From the NCBI GenBank assembly GCA_023846275.1, contig CM043875.1, forward strand, positions 1,609,569 to 1,673,568: a stretch of DNA of 64,000 nucleotides, in the 5' to 3' direction. Source of the DNA: Vanilla planifolia. Its lineage: Eukaryota; Streptophyta; Magnoliopsida; Asparagales; Orchidaceae. The position numbers were made by a program, and so were the translations under genes. Shown here in pieces: positions 23,508-35,440 of this stretch. Under the pieces are notes generated by a model, which did not search any database, had not been told where the DNA came from, and saw only the letters and a program-made list of their open reading frames with translations. Each line of letters starts with the position of its first letter. The stretch's first letter is position 1.

Positions 23508-26500
23508 TTAGCCTTCTTTCCTGCAACAAGACAAGAATCCAAATGATTTGTTATAAAAATGAAGGTGAAACATTTCAAAAATAGATATCATGACTGATTT
23601 ATTAGTATATGGTACACGAATTGAAGGTTACAATGGATAAAATCAATTCATCGTCTTCTTTAATGTATTTGCATTATGTGTTGAAAATAGCCATCATGGT
23701 TAGAGATTCTATGGAAAAATAAATGTTCAAAAATGGTGGAAATCATCAGGAGAAATGAATGAATAATGATATCAACAATAAGTTATCCTGTATGCTTACA
23801 ACTTGGATAAATATTCATGCAAAGCAAAACCAATTCAACTAGTATTTAAAATGGTATCAGGATAAAACTAACTGAAAAGGATTTTGAACTTAAATTCATG
23901 CAATTTAGAGCCATTCTTAATATTTGATCAGATGCTTTGACTGAACGTTTTGAATGGACTTATTCTTTCAAATGAAAAATTTAAATGCAATTAGTCTGGA
24001 ATTGTCCAGGTGAGCCTTTGGATGCCAAAACAGGGTTTTGTCCTACAGCGCAACAGCTTTTCAGCTACATTAGAGAATACATGTAGCTTCCTATTGGTTG
24101 GTCAATACACCATAAACTAAAGAAAACTCCAATGGGTTGAGTTGCAATGGAATTAGGTTATTGTGGAAAATGGGTTAAGCCATAAGAGGAACAAATTTCT
24201 GTTTTTCAAGTGAAGATTTGAGAAAGGAAAAACGAGTGCTTAAAATCAAGTTCCTTCCACTCAAATTAACACCTATGATCTCTGAAAATTACTTGTCTTG
24301 AGGAAAGATATTACATAGTTTGTAAAGGAAGCATATTCCTTTGGTTTGGTTTTGAGTCCATTGCGAGCGATAAGGCTTATAAGTTTTTAGTTTCATTCTC
24401 TTATGCTTTCGGTTTAAAAGATTTAAGCTCTTTATAGTAAGTAGCTCACTTTACTCAAAACCCTTAAACTTAAAAAACCTCACTTTAGTCCTCATAAGGC
24501 TTCATAGTATAGTGCAGGCATACTTTTCACTTGTAGTACCTTTTAACTCTATCCCACACTGGCAGCTAGATAGTTTATAAAGTGTCCATTTTGAAGGAAA
24601 CTTCTCTTTTAGAGGAGTATTAAAAGTTTAATAATGCCCTATAGTTTTAGAAGCTTGTGAGTTGTGAGATTTGTGTGGATTTGAAGTCTTGAAGCGTAAA
24701 CAAGACTTTTTGAAAATTGTGTAACTCTTTGACGCCATTGAGAGTCCTTGGCCCCATTAAAAGGTGAAAGTAGTCTAGGGCATTTTGGGTTGAACAACTC
24801 AACTGCTGAGTTGCTCAAGCTCTTATCTATACACTGACACTACTCACATTCATAAACCACATTAGCTAAACCTTTAAAATCCCTTAACATTTCTAAACGA
24901 TTTCACTAGATCAATTGATATTGATAGAAAGTGTTTTTCTGTGTAAAAATTTTTTCGGAGGGATTCAGGCAATTTAGTCTAAGCCATTTGAATTTGTCCA
25001 ACAAAGTAAGGAAACATTCCAATAAAATTCTAAAGGGATTTGAAATATTCAAAATAAATTCAAATCATCATAGCATCTTTCATGAATTTTTCCCAACTGA
25101 TAAACAATCAAAATCAATTCAAATCCTCCTAGTATCTTCATGAATTTGCCTGATTTATAATCAAAGAGGTTCAAATGATTTGTCTATATCAGTTAAAATT
25201 ATTCACTATAATCACTTTCCACACCTACAGGTATCACTTCTTCTGTGCATTGGCCTCTTATTTTTTTGGCATTGTATTTGCATTTTTTTCTTATTATTTT
25301 CTCATGCACAACAACGAAATAAATCTTTTATACATGCTCCCCCAACCCTCACCACAAAAGACACACATAGAAACTTCCTTGGGTGCACCCAGTAAGGAAC
25401 ATTTTATGTTCCTTCCAATTTAGTATTAGCCTATCGTAGTCCATCAAGGATATTGAATATCGGTATATGCTTCCTGTGTAATAACTAGAGCAACTAACCC
25501 TATTTGATGATGGATTACAAATACATGTGCACTTTTGCATTTTCATAGTTTCCACAAAAGAAAGAGAGCTTTAGAGAGAGGAGAGAGGTCCAAGACCATA
25601 AAGACAGGCTATATGGAAAACCATCATTTCAATACAAATCTCATCATGAAATCAAGCATCTCATAGCCTTGTCACCCATTCTACTTCCTCGAGCAACTCA
25701 TTGTCAAATCAACCGCCTTATAGCCTTGACCATCCTTCCTTGAACTACTGAAAATAACTTTCCTTGTAAGGTAAAACTCCTTAATAAGATATGCCTATCA
25801 TGCTATGTTCACAGTAAAACCAAAACTATGTAGGTATTCTGTTGACCTTTACTTTGTTTAAATAACATTCCAACCGATTCATATGATTCCTTTACATGTA
25901 CGTCACCTAACCTTTAATATAGACCTTGCTTCTCTTAGTTGCATGCATAAATCCTTATTATAGGTATGGATATTTCCCAAAAAGGAACATTGATAAAGGT
26001 ATTCACAAAATAGAACTAGGTTCAGATTTCACAAAAAAAAAAATTCAAAAGCCAGCACTAGGTTAAAGCAATTGTTCTCCAGGCACGTGGTCCCAAACAC
26101 TTCACTTCAAAAGTGTACACCATTTTTTCTAATTCTAAAGTTCATTGATTCTACTATAATAATAAAAAACTAAAATACTTTAGCTATTGAATACCATGTA
26201 CTTCACGATTTGCTAAAACAACTATACGAATAGCTTAATGGTAGCTTCCAATCAAAAGCAGTACAAAATAGACTACACAACACCAAGGAAGAAGATCCTT
26301 AAGAATGATTGTGATTACGTAAAGTCAAACAACACCATTTGTATAGGCATGTAGGCATATATATTGTGGAGCAAAAAATATAAACCGTCAAGTGAAAAAA
26401 ACATTAAAAAAATGCAATACTACACAATTTAAATAGAGATAAGGATGTACTTTCTCTTTCTACGATCTCCCATGCTATTTCGCATGTCAACTTTTGGAAG

Positions 26501-29139
26501 AGCAGATATAGTCTGTCCAACAAATTGCATTTGGGAGGGTGCTAGTGCAGATGCAACAGCCATAGGGGGCATTGGTGCAGGTGGAGTTGGGGGTGGAGGA
26601 GCAGATGACTCAGGAAGAGAGCGTGGTACAATATGCTTTAGCCTGTTATTCCTATAGTTCTTCCAAAAGAAGTACTGCTGTCTGTGAGCTAACTCCTATG
26701 TGAAACAAGAATTAACTGTTTGAGAAATTGGAAACTAAATTGAAAAAAGCATGATGTTCATCAATGTAAAAAAATTCTTCAACCTTAAGAATAGTGGCAT
26801 GAAAAGATGATCTGAAATAGATGCCATGTTAATAGTCATCCAATAACAAAAACCAAGTTTATATCCAGAACAATAATTAAGCACAAATATTATCAATTAA
26901 ACATGAAAAACAAAATAGAAATGGGTTAAAAAATTGAAGGAACTACACATGTGGTTGATATTTAGCAATAAAACTATCAAACTTAAAGATTTAAAAATGT
27001 TTCAAGAAAATGATACAAAAGTACAATCAAGCTTGCATAACCATCACAACAGTAAGTTCTGTTTTCCAACCATTCATGTGATTCTTTTTTTTATTATGGT
27101 TCTAATAGAAGACAAGTTTTAGGAGAATAATGCTATGAAAGTCCACATTAGACCCAATATATAAGAACATCGACAAACATCGGTTCAAATGCTCAAGTGA
27201 ATAAGTAAGGGCTTTCACTCGTACATCAACATAACTTGGTGATTGTCTAATGTAAGAGAAGTCTCTATATGTACCCGGCATTTTGTCCTTCACATAAGCA
27301 TCCACCCATATTAGGTCCCCCAACAAGCCATTTTAACTATCAAGGGCAAGCACACTTAACAGTTCACTCAACCACTTGAGAGCATAGTAGGAGCTGCCCA
27401 CCTTCATGGAAGAATGAAACATCTTCCAACAAGGAGGGAACAAGGTACAACTGCTTGCCTAGCTTGGAAGTACTAGCAAGGTGCATGCCCAACTAAAAGA
27501 TTTTTCCTCCTTGCTAGGATCGATGTTAGAGTTTTACTCAAACATGGTAGAAGAAATTCAAGATCCAAGGGAGCACAACCTACATAAACCACTCCATCGT
27601 ATCCAAACAATCAATTCTAATACAACTACTTAGGGGAGGAACACCATGGAGGATATAGTTAAATCTAATACATAATTGCATGAACACTTATCAACCCAAA
27701 AGCTTAAACTAGTACATATAGACCATAAAATATATATTAATACCATAACTTGTTTAATATCTAATATGGGACAATCCTCCACATGTACTCAACAACAAGT
27801 ATCTTATATATTTGACCAAATAATTAATAACATGAACAGGGTAAATAGCAAATCAATCCACTCATCATCAAATCCTTGTGGCTCATCTTTGGTACAAGGC
27901 TAATATTACCATTCGTTCAAAGTGTTTACATGAGTAAACGTTAATTCCAAATCTATCACAGTTCTATGCCTACACCATTATGCATGTGTTTTCCTATTTT
28001 TTCATCCATAAGCAATAACATAAGGAATAAAGAAGAACCAAAGCATTAAATATCCGATGATTCCAACATGGTTTTCCTCCAAAAGACCAAGTTAACATTT
28101 ATTAAAGTTTAACTTTTTGCATTAGTTACTTCAAGAGAAAATGCTTATGATAATAGATAAAACTCACAGCAAAAAGAATAAATAACCAGCAAGTGTATAA
28201 TTCGCCGAAATCATGTTCATAATGCTGTGGTTTTAAAAAAATGTCATTGACTCGTCTGTTTGTCTTTAGATTATTAGCATACACTAGATGACAGTTGAGC
28301 TTATTTTCTATCTAGATGTTGGTCACAGCTGTACAATCTAAAAAAATGCAAATACAATTACCCCTAGACTACGTAAACATGAAAATAAAATATAAACCAA
28401 ACCTTGCTTCCTGGATGAGCCATTGCGTTGCGAAAATTTGTATTCTGGAGAAGTTCGAGGAAGAAAAGACAATGTGGATACCTGCAAAAATTCCATAACT
28501 ACAGTTAGCATATTTACCCTTTTTGGCTTTAAAAACACATTTAGCAGAACAGGAAGACAAAAGCTATAACTTCATAATAGCTAAACCACCATCAGTTTAA
28601 CTTACATCAAAAATTTTATATATTCAGGCCTTTGCCAATACTGAAGGTATTTCAAGTATCCAATAAATGCTTCATCTTCAAAATACCGATTTTGAGCTAA
28701 GTCTAGCGAATACATGAAACATGAAAGAAAACGGGTCACATATGGTCTTGCATTCAATCAGAAAATTTCTGCTCATAAATGTCATCAGAAACCACGAATG
28801 TACATGTCTGCAAACAAATTCCTACGACAGAAATCTAACAAAATTAATCTAAACAAGATTAGCTCACAGTGGATATATGTTGGATTAGCTAAACACTGTA
28901 CAAACTCCAACTCCAGCAAAAATCGCTGTCGTCCGTCATCGGGATCCTTGTAAGGATGCTTGGGCCTGCAACAAAGAAGCTATTGTCTGAGAACATTCGT
29001 TTCGGACGCGGAGGAATCGATCGTGCCCTAGAGTAGCCGACGATGTAAGAAAAAGAAGTACAACACGAGATTGCAAACAGGATACTTGCGCGGACGAGGA
29101 ATCGGTCGGTCGATTCGCTTCCTTTTCGACGCCGTCCAT
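23508..29139 (-). CDS. MED31: Mediator complex subunit 31 (MED31/SOH1)
   Basis: Exons on the minus strand: 29139-29086, 28958-28868, 28702-28606, 28481-28403, 26695-26451, 23520-23508; 192 residues. MED31 is a small conserved subunit of the Mediator middle module that links activators to RNA polymerase II. The diagnostic core is unbroken across exons: YKDPDDGRQRFLLELEFVQC, LANPTYIHYLAQNRYFEDEA, FIGYLKYLQYWQRPEYIKF, YPHCLFFLELLQ and HRQQYFFWKNYRNNRLKHI, followed by the Pro-rich plant tail and MGDRRKRK. The frame can run past MGDRRKRK to a stop at 26429, but GTACAT there is a usable donor, and a 13-nt exon at 23520-23508 after TTGTTGCAG completes KKEG-stop, the ending I expect for plant MED31. 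The exon 1/2 junction is uncertain: AAG at 28959 gives the right phase, while the stronger CAG at 28966 does not. ATG 29139 is the only in-frame ATG near. Confidence 0.9.
23521..26450 (-). other. Last intron of MED31 (2,930 bp)
   Basis: AT-rich intron between the penultimate exon and the 13-nt last exon. It contains a third partial copy of the dispersed repeat (about 23,645-23,760). Near 24,010-24,080 a stretch (TTTGGATGCCAAAACAGGG, CTACAGCGCAACAGC) resembles the ends of small non-autonomous DNA transposons, but I could not define inverted repeats. No protein-coding segment was recognised. Confidence 0.6.
23645..23760 (+). repeat. Dispersed repeat, copy 3 (3' part only)
   Basis: Matches the 3' part of copy 1 (about 16,545-16,660): CTTCTTTAATGTATTTGCAT, GGTTAGAGATTCTATGGAAA and TTCAAAAATGGTGGAAATCA. 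Same orientation as the other copies. Confidence 0.7.
26696..28402 (-). other. MED31 intron 4 (1,707 bp)
   Basis: AT-rich intron between exons 4 and 5, GTTTGG to CACATAG on the minus strand. The segment around 27,690-27,800 (AACCCAAAAGCTTAAACTAG, ATATGGGACAATCC) resembles sequence commonly found in plant retroelement-derived DNA, but this is only a resemblance from memory. No exon or RNA gene was seen. Confidence 0.6.
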
Positions 29140-30590
29140 CGTAGATTGATCGTCGTTCACCCCGGAGGCCGAAACAATCGGATAGAAGTGCTGCTGTTGC
29201 CGCTAGATAGGTTAAACTGTAGAAGTGCTTGTTGGCATATGTATCATGCTTTTGAAATAATAATTGAAAATTCATTTATTTTGTTTTGGCGTCAACAATA
29301 GTTCATTTGATTGTGTAATATATTATATATTTTAAAAGTCCTGTTTTTTTATTTGCATTTGTCTTACAATAATTTAAAAATAAATAAAAGTCAATAAAAC
29401 CTAATCTCTAAGAATTAGTCATTTTTTTTAAAACTATTATTGCATTCAAAGCTCTTTATCAATTTTCCTCTACCACGAGTTAATTTTTTTTTATATACAT
29501 ATCAGACCTATTTTGACTCAATTGTCTCATTATCAATTGTTCTTAAGGTGAAGCCAATATCAAAGCTATAAATATCATGAAAGCCATATAAGATATCAAA
29601 ATTATGACAACATTGCTCACATTGTTTAATATCATTTGCATCGTCATTACTTTATTTACTATCTATGCTCATATGCAATCCTACCAATGTCTCTCTTGGT
29701 TGATCTCATCATCTCCTCTCAAGCTCCTCATATCATTATCATTGGTAATATTTGTTAAAGACCAAAGTTGTTGATAAAAACCACTCATTGTTTGCTTGAT
29801 TAATCTATTTTTGGTCAATATGTATTGCACTCTCTTCCTTTAAGTTGAGCAATCCATTTTTTTGTATATTCATATTATTGAATAATCAATTTTTAAGACT
29901 TATCCTACTACATTTGCTCTTTTACAACCATTTCTTTTATGTTAAATCTATAACCTATTGCCTTAATTCTCAAATGTGAACACTAATTAAGCATTTGTAT
30001 TAAAAATTTAATGTTATTATTAAAAGTTTCTTTAAATATTTTTTTGACAACTTTTATTTGCTAAGAATAATATATTTTTGAAAAAAGGTGATAACTTCTA
30101 CTTTATTTTCTTAAATTCTGTTACAAGAATAATAAAAACTATGGTTTGTTTTGCTTGACAAAAAGTTATTTGGTTTATTTCTTTTGGAAGAAAAATGTAT
30201 TATATTTTCTTGAGTGAGTAATTATTTAAGAAGAAGAGGCTCCTAATAAGCATTTAGATGGCTAAGTATAGTGAAAACCTTTTTAATACTTTCTATTAAA
30301 AGGGTAATTTTAGTACTTATATCAGATGTTATAATTTAAAAATGTGAAGACACCATGGTGAGGCAAAACTACTTGGAGGCACAACCCAACGAAGAACAAC
30401 TTGACCTCTAGATGAGTGAAGCAGAAGTGAGTGGGCTTATGATGTTCAGGATTAAAGATAATAGAGGTAAACATCAAATGATGTCTTAAGAGAGAAAACA
30501 CTTTATAGATAATAGCTTCTAGTTGGTTTCTAAAAATTATAAAAATAATTTATCCTACTTTAGCTCCAAAAGAGTGATTCTAATATTTGT
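29140..30590. other. MED31 5' side and AT-rich intergenic DNA
   Basis: 29,140-29,210 is the GC-richer MED31 5' UTR and promoter-proximal DNA. Beyond it the sequence is AT-rich with no coding potential or named repeat that I can support. Confidence 0.65.
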
Positions 30591-32639
30591 ATGATATGAC
30601 ATTGTCTTAACAAAAAATAATTCAAACCCTCACCAAGTCTTAATTCAAATCCTATTTTAGTCAAAACCTAAAATGAGATTTTCTAAAACTTGACATTACA
30701 ATGTACAAATTCTAATATATTAGTCTTTCATTAATTCTAATTATGACCTACTTTGACTAATGTAGCTCTAATTCTATTTTAATTCTAGTTTTAACTTAAT
30801 TCTAAAAGCGATTTAATTTTAAATCAAACATAGACTTTACACTCATCCAATCCAAAACTTGGTTCTTACATTGTTCAAAATTATATAGTTTTATACAAAC
30901 AAATAATTAACCAACCCTAATTCCAAACATTAGTTTTAAACATGATCTAATCCTAATTCAATTTAAATTATTTCCTATCTTTATTGTGACTTAGTCCTTG
31001 CATAATTTGAATGTCACATAATCCTTATTCCAAACATAATCATAATACTTGACCAAATTAAAATCTTAACTTAATAAAAAAAATAAAATGATCCCTTTAA
31101 CCCTAACTTAAACCTTATTATGACCTAACAAAATCTATCCTAAAATAAGCACAATCTTATTATTAACTAAACTAAATTCAAACCTCAAGCCTATTATTAA
31201 TCTAATTATATCTTAATCTTTATCTTAAACCTAAATTACTTCTAGCAAGATTCAAATTTATTTTTAATTCATCCATATGAAACTTAGCATAATCTAATCT
31301 TAGCAATTTGAACTGATAATCTACCTAATGTTAATTATCAACATTATCTTAATCCTAACCTAATCCCTATCATAATTGTGACATAATCTTAAACATAACC
31401 CAATATAGCTAACCTAATCCTAGTTTTAACTTACAACATCTTAATTATACATGTAACCTAATTCTTGATATAATTCAAATTCTAATATTGAAATTAATTT
31501 GATCATAAATCTAAGCAAATATGAGCTTAACCCATCCTAGTTCAAATCTTAACCTATCTTAATTACAAGCCTAATTCTAAGCCTAACCTAAACTAATTCA
31601 ACCCTAATCTAAATCCTAACATAACCTTAATCTGATCATAAATATAACCTTGCTCAAAACATAAGCTTTATCATACTTAAACTTAAATTTAACCTACTAC
31701 TAATATTAATTTTATCATAATCATAAACCTAAATTTATAACAATTTAATCTAGATCCAAAATATTAAGCAATTCTAAGCAAACCTTAATGTAATATTAAC
31801 TTAGTCTAAGTTATATCATAAGATAACCTTATAATAAATCTTAATTAATTATTAACATACTTCTAATTTTAACCATAATAATATCCTAATCTTAAACTTG
31901 AGCTAATTGCAGTCAAAATCATCTCAGTCATAATCTTATCCTATCAAAACCATAATCTTAACCATAATTTAAGTCAAAATTAATATTCTTAACCAAAGTC
32001 TTAACTTTATCTTAATAAAATAAAAAATATAACCTATTTTAAATCCTAAACTTAACAAAACTTAATTTGAATTTGAACATATTCATAATTATAATAATAT
32101 CTAATCATTTTCTTATCAAAATTAGTCAAAAATGTACCTCATTCAAACCTAATTTTAATCATTATCTTACCTAAATATAATCATAAATCCAACATAATTC
32201 TACACCTAAATATAACAAAATCTATTTCTAAATTTAACTTACTTATAATTTAATACGTATGTTACTTGGAAAAATAATATTCAATTTATTCTAAGCAAAT
32301 ATCATGTTAGCCTAATCCTAATCCCTTAATCTTAAATCGAACATTTTATAATCCTAACATATCCAAATCATAATCCTAACTTAAATAAATCAAATATTAA
32401 TCTAAATAAAAAATTAATGTCAAACAAAACCTACTTTAATTTTATTCTTATCTTATTTTATCATTTTTTAACCTAATTAAAAAAATAACTTAATCTTAAA
32501 ATAATTCTAAGCCTTACCTAACCAAAATCTTAACCTAATCAAAATCTTAATTATATCTTAAATATAGTTTTAAATTTTTATTAGCTCTTAAAAAATATGA
32601 TCATGTTCTTAGTATTCTTAAATCTAAATTTATCATAAA

Positions 32640-33120
32640 CCAAATTTAACCTTAGAATAATTCTAATCTATTATCTTATATCATTCTCATCTTAATCTAC
32701 TCATATTATCTAGCTTCTAAACTTATGTTAACCTGGGTTTAAACATAGTTCTAAACATATCATAACGTTAATTCTAACTTAATCTTTGTTCTTATCCAAT
32801 TCTCAATTAAGAATATCAAATTAATATTGTTAAAGTATTATTATCTTGGGTTGTTCAATTCTAACTTAATTTTTGTCATAAACTTAATTTAACCTTAGAA
32901 TAATTCTAATTCATAATCTTGTATCATTCTCATCTTAACCTACTCATATTATCTAGCCTTTAAATTTACATTAAACTTGGTTTAGATATAGTTTTAAACA
33001 TATCATAATATTATTCTAACTTAATCTTTGTTCTCATGTGAATGGCAATGAAGAAGACCAAATTGACATTGTTAAGGTTTTATTGTCTTGAGTTATCTCA
33101 TTTTAACTCTTGCAAGTACT
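32640..33120 (+). repeat. Tandem duplication, period about 243 bp
   Basis: Two adjacent diverged copies share CTTAGAATAATTCTAAT (near 32,651 and 32,894), ATCATTCTCATCTTAA, TACTCATATTATCTAGC, ACATATCATAA and TAACTTAATCTTTGTTCT in the same order. It shows that the G-depleted block also grew by duplication of longer units. Confidence 0.85.
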
Positions 33121-33624
33121 ATACATAAAAGTTTTTTTAATATTTTAATATCACATTTAAATCCTATTATTTTTCCTTTATATTAATACATAACAAATCA
33201 TCCATGCACCCTTCAAAACCTCACACAAGAGACACATGCAAGTGATTAATCCTTATTGGATATCACTTTACGATAACTCCCAATGAGATAAAAGTATTAC
33301 AAATCTATAAAAGTCAGCTTGATTTTTCCTTGAATCACATAAAACAAGAAAAGATGATTTAGTTCCCTAAGATATCACTTGGTGATCACATTCATTCAGG
33401 TGTTATATGCCTACATGCTTTCTCTTAGTGTATATTTCAACCACATCAATCAAGAGTAGGTTCTTCTTCAATATTACAATCCTAAAAATTAGTCAAATAA
33501 TGTCGATATATTTCACATTAGGTCACTTTACCATGAATAATAAAAAGATTTGTTTTCAAAATGAGTCTCAACAACTAAAGAACCCATAAAGTCTTATCTA
33601 ATTATAAACGCAACCTAATATTTA

Positions 33625-35440
33625 ATCTGATTACAATTCTTATATTATATAGTCATCTCATTATATTAAAAAATTATCTTCTTAGGTCATCCCATCTCAA
33701 CTTAAATAGGTTTTTTCTTAAAAAAATGTCTCAATTTTTTGAGATTATGACATCTCATATAAATAATAAAGACACTCTCTCAATAATCAATGTAAAACAA
33801 TTCATTACTTTACCTCATATTCAAGAAGCTTATCAAGAGTTGTACGAAGTTTAGTAATTTTTTACTTAGAACATCACCCAACATTAACACCCTACCATCT
33901 CTCAGTCTCTACTTGACTCATCTTAATAGTAATTGGACTACAACAACGTTGGCAATAGTGTTAAATGTGACGTTACAATCTTATTATTTTGAGGTAGTGT
34001 CATTTAGGTAATCCCGCTTGACTCAAATGAGTTTTGCTCTTAAAAGATACCTTAACATTTTAACACCACAACATCTCAAATAAATATTAAAACCACTCCT
34101 TTAATAGCCATTATGAAGTAATTCATCTTTAAACATGACCACCAATAAACCTACTAAGAGTCAATTATTTATTTAGTGATTTTTTAAAAAAAATTAACTA
34201 ACATTTACTCCTTATCTCTTTAAACTATATTTTCATACTTAATATTATTATTACCCTAGTCTTAAACTTAAGCTAATTAATCTCTAACTAATTTTAACAT
34301 TAATATTAAATTATTTTTATAAAAAATGAATTAAATCTTAAACTAGACTAATATAATCTTAATCTTAATATTATCTTAACATAAAACTAATCCTAATTTT
34401 AACCTTTATAAATTAATAAAAAAAACCTAAACTTAAAAAAAATTATAACAAAAATTTTAATAATTAGCTAAGTCCTAACTTTAAGCTAGATACTAAAATA
34501 TCTTATTCATAAATTTAGCTTATCATAATCATAAACTTAGTCTAAATCATAAGCTAAATTAATCTAATCTTAATCTTAATTATATTCTTACTTTAAACTA
34601 ATTATAAACTAATCTAATAAAAACTTTAATCCTAACATAATCTTAAATTTAATGTTGGTATTATTTTTTAATTTTCTTTTAAACTTAACCTTAATATTAA
34701 CACAGTCTTAAAAATAATTATAGTATTTATCAAATCTTCATCAAATTATAAATAACAACTAATCCTAAAGTTAATATCAATTTTAACATTAAAATACATG
34801 GTCTTTACCCTTATTGACTTTATTCTTAACTTTTTAGTTATAATCTTATTCCATCTAAATCATAAATCAAATTCTAATTCTAAGCTAAAATAAACAAATC
34901 TTAATCTAATTCTAATATTGTCTTACTCACAAATAATACCGAAACCTAATTTGAAAATTAATATTATCTTTTCCTAAATCAAATCCTAGTAATAACTTTA
35001 ACCTTAATAATAAACATAACATAATCTTTTAGGTTATTCTTTCTTATAATAACTTTAACCTAATCTAATCACTCAATATCTTATGATTTTTCTATCAAGG
35101 CATGACCCAACATTTATTGATCTTTTTTGATTGCAAGACTATCAATTTCTGCTTATTTCATCCTCAAACAATATCAGAGTACAAAAAAATTGGCTATAAT
35201 ATTAAATGTCACTATGTTGAGATAATGTTCTTTAAGTCATCCATCTTAACCTTAGTTGATTTTTCTCTCAAAAAGTACATCATCTTAAAATTATAAATTC
35301 TTATATAAACACCATAATAACTCTTTTAGTTGTCATTGTAGAATAATTCATCCCAATATCTTATTAACTAGAAGCTTGTTAAAAGTCACTCGCTGTCCAA
35401 TTTTTTTTAAGAAATTAATTAAGATTCACTATTTGACATA
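33625..35440 (+). repeat. Three diverged copies of a roughly 270-bp unit
   Basis: Copies at about 33,625-33,895, 33,955-34,225 and 35,190-35,440 share an ordered set of blocks: GTCATCC or TAATCCC with CTTAA or TTGACTC, a T-rich CTTAAAAA or CTCTTAAAAGATAC block, ATCTCA(A/T)ATAAATA with AAA(G/C)ACAC, CTTTTAGTTGTCAT or CTTTAATAGCCAT, AATTCATC, and a final AGTCA followed by TTTAGTGATTTTTTA-like sequence. Orientation is the same in all three. No coding sense was found. Confidence 0.7.

Noticed and set aside
24010..24090. MITE-like sequence in the MED31 last intron
   Set aside because: The words resemble MITE ends, but terminal inverted repeats and target duplications could not be found.
26429..26450. 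Stop at 26429 as the MED31 end
   Set aside because: Reading past the donor gives YILISI after MGDRRKRK, while splicing to 23520 gives the expected KKEG ending. Kept only as a possible alternative end.
28889..29275. 128-codon minus-strand open frame over the MED31 5' end
   Set aside because: It reads the MED31 first exon and intron in a wrong frame, with no domain and no family resemblance.
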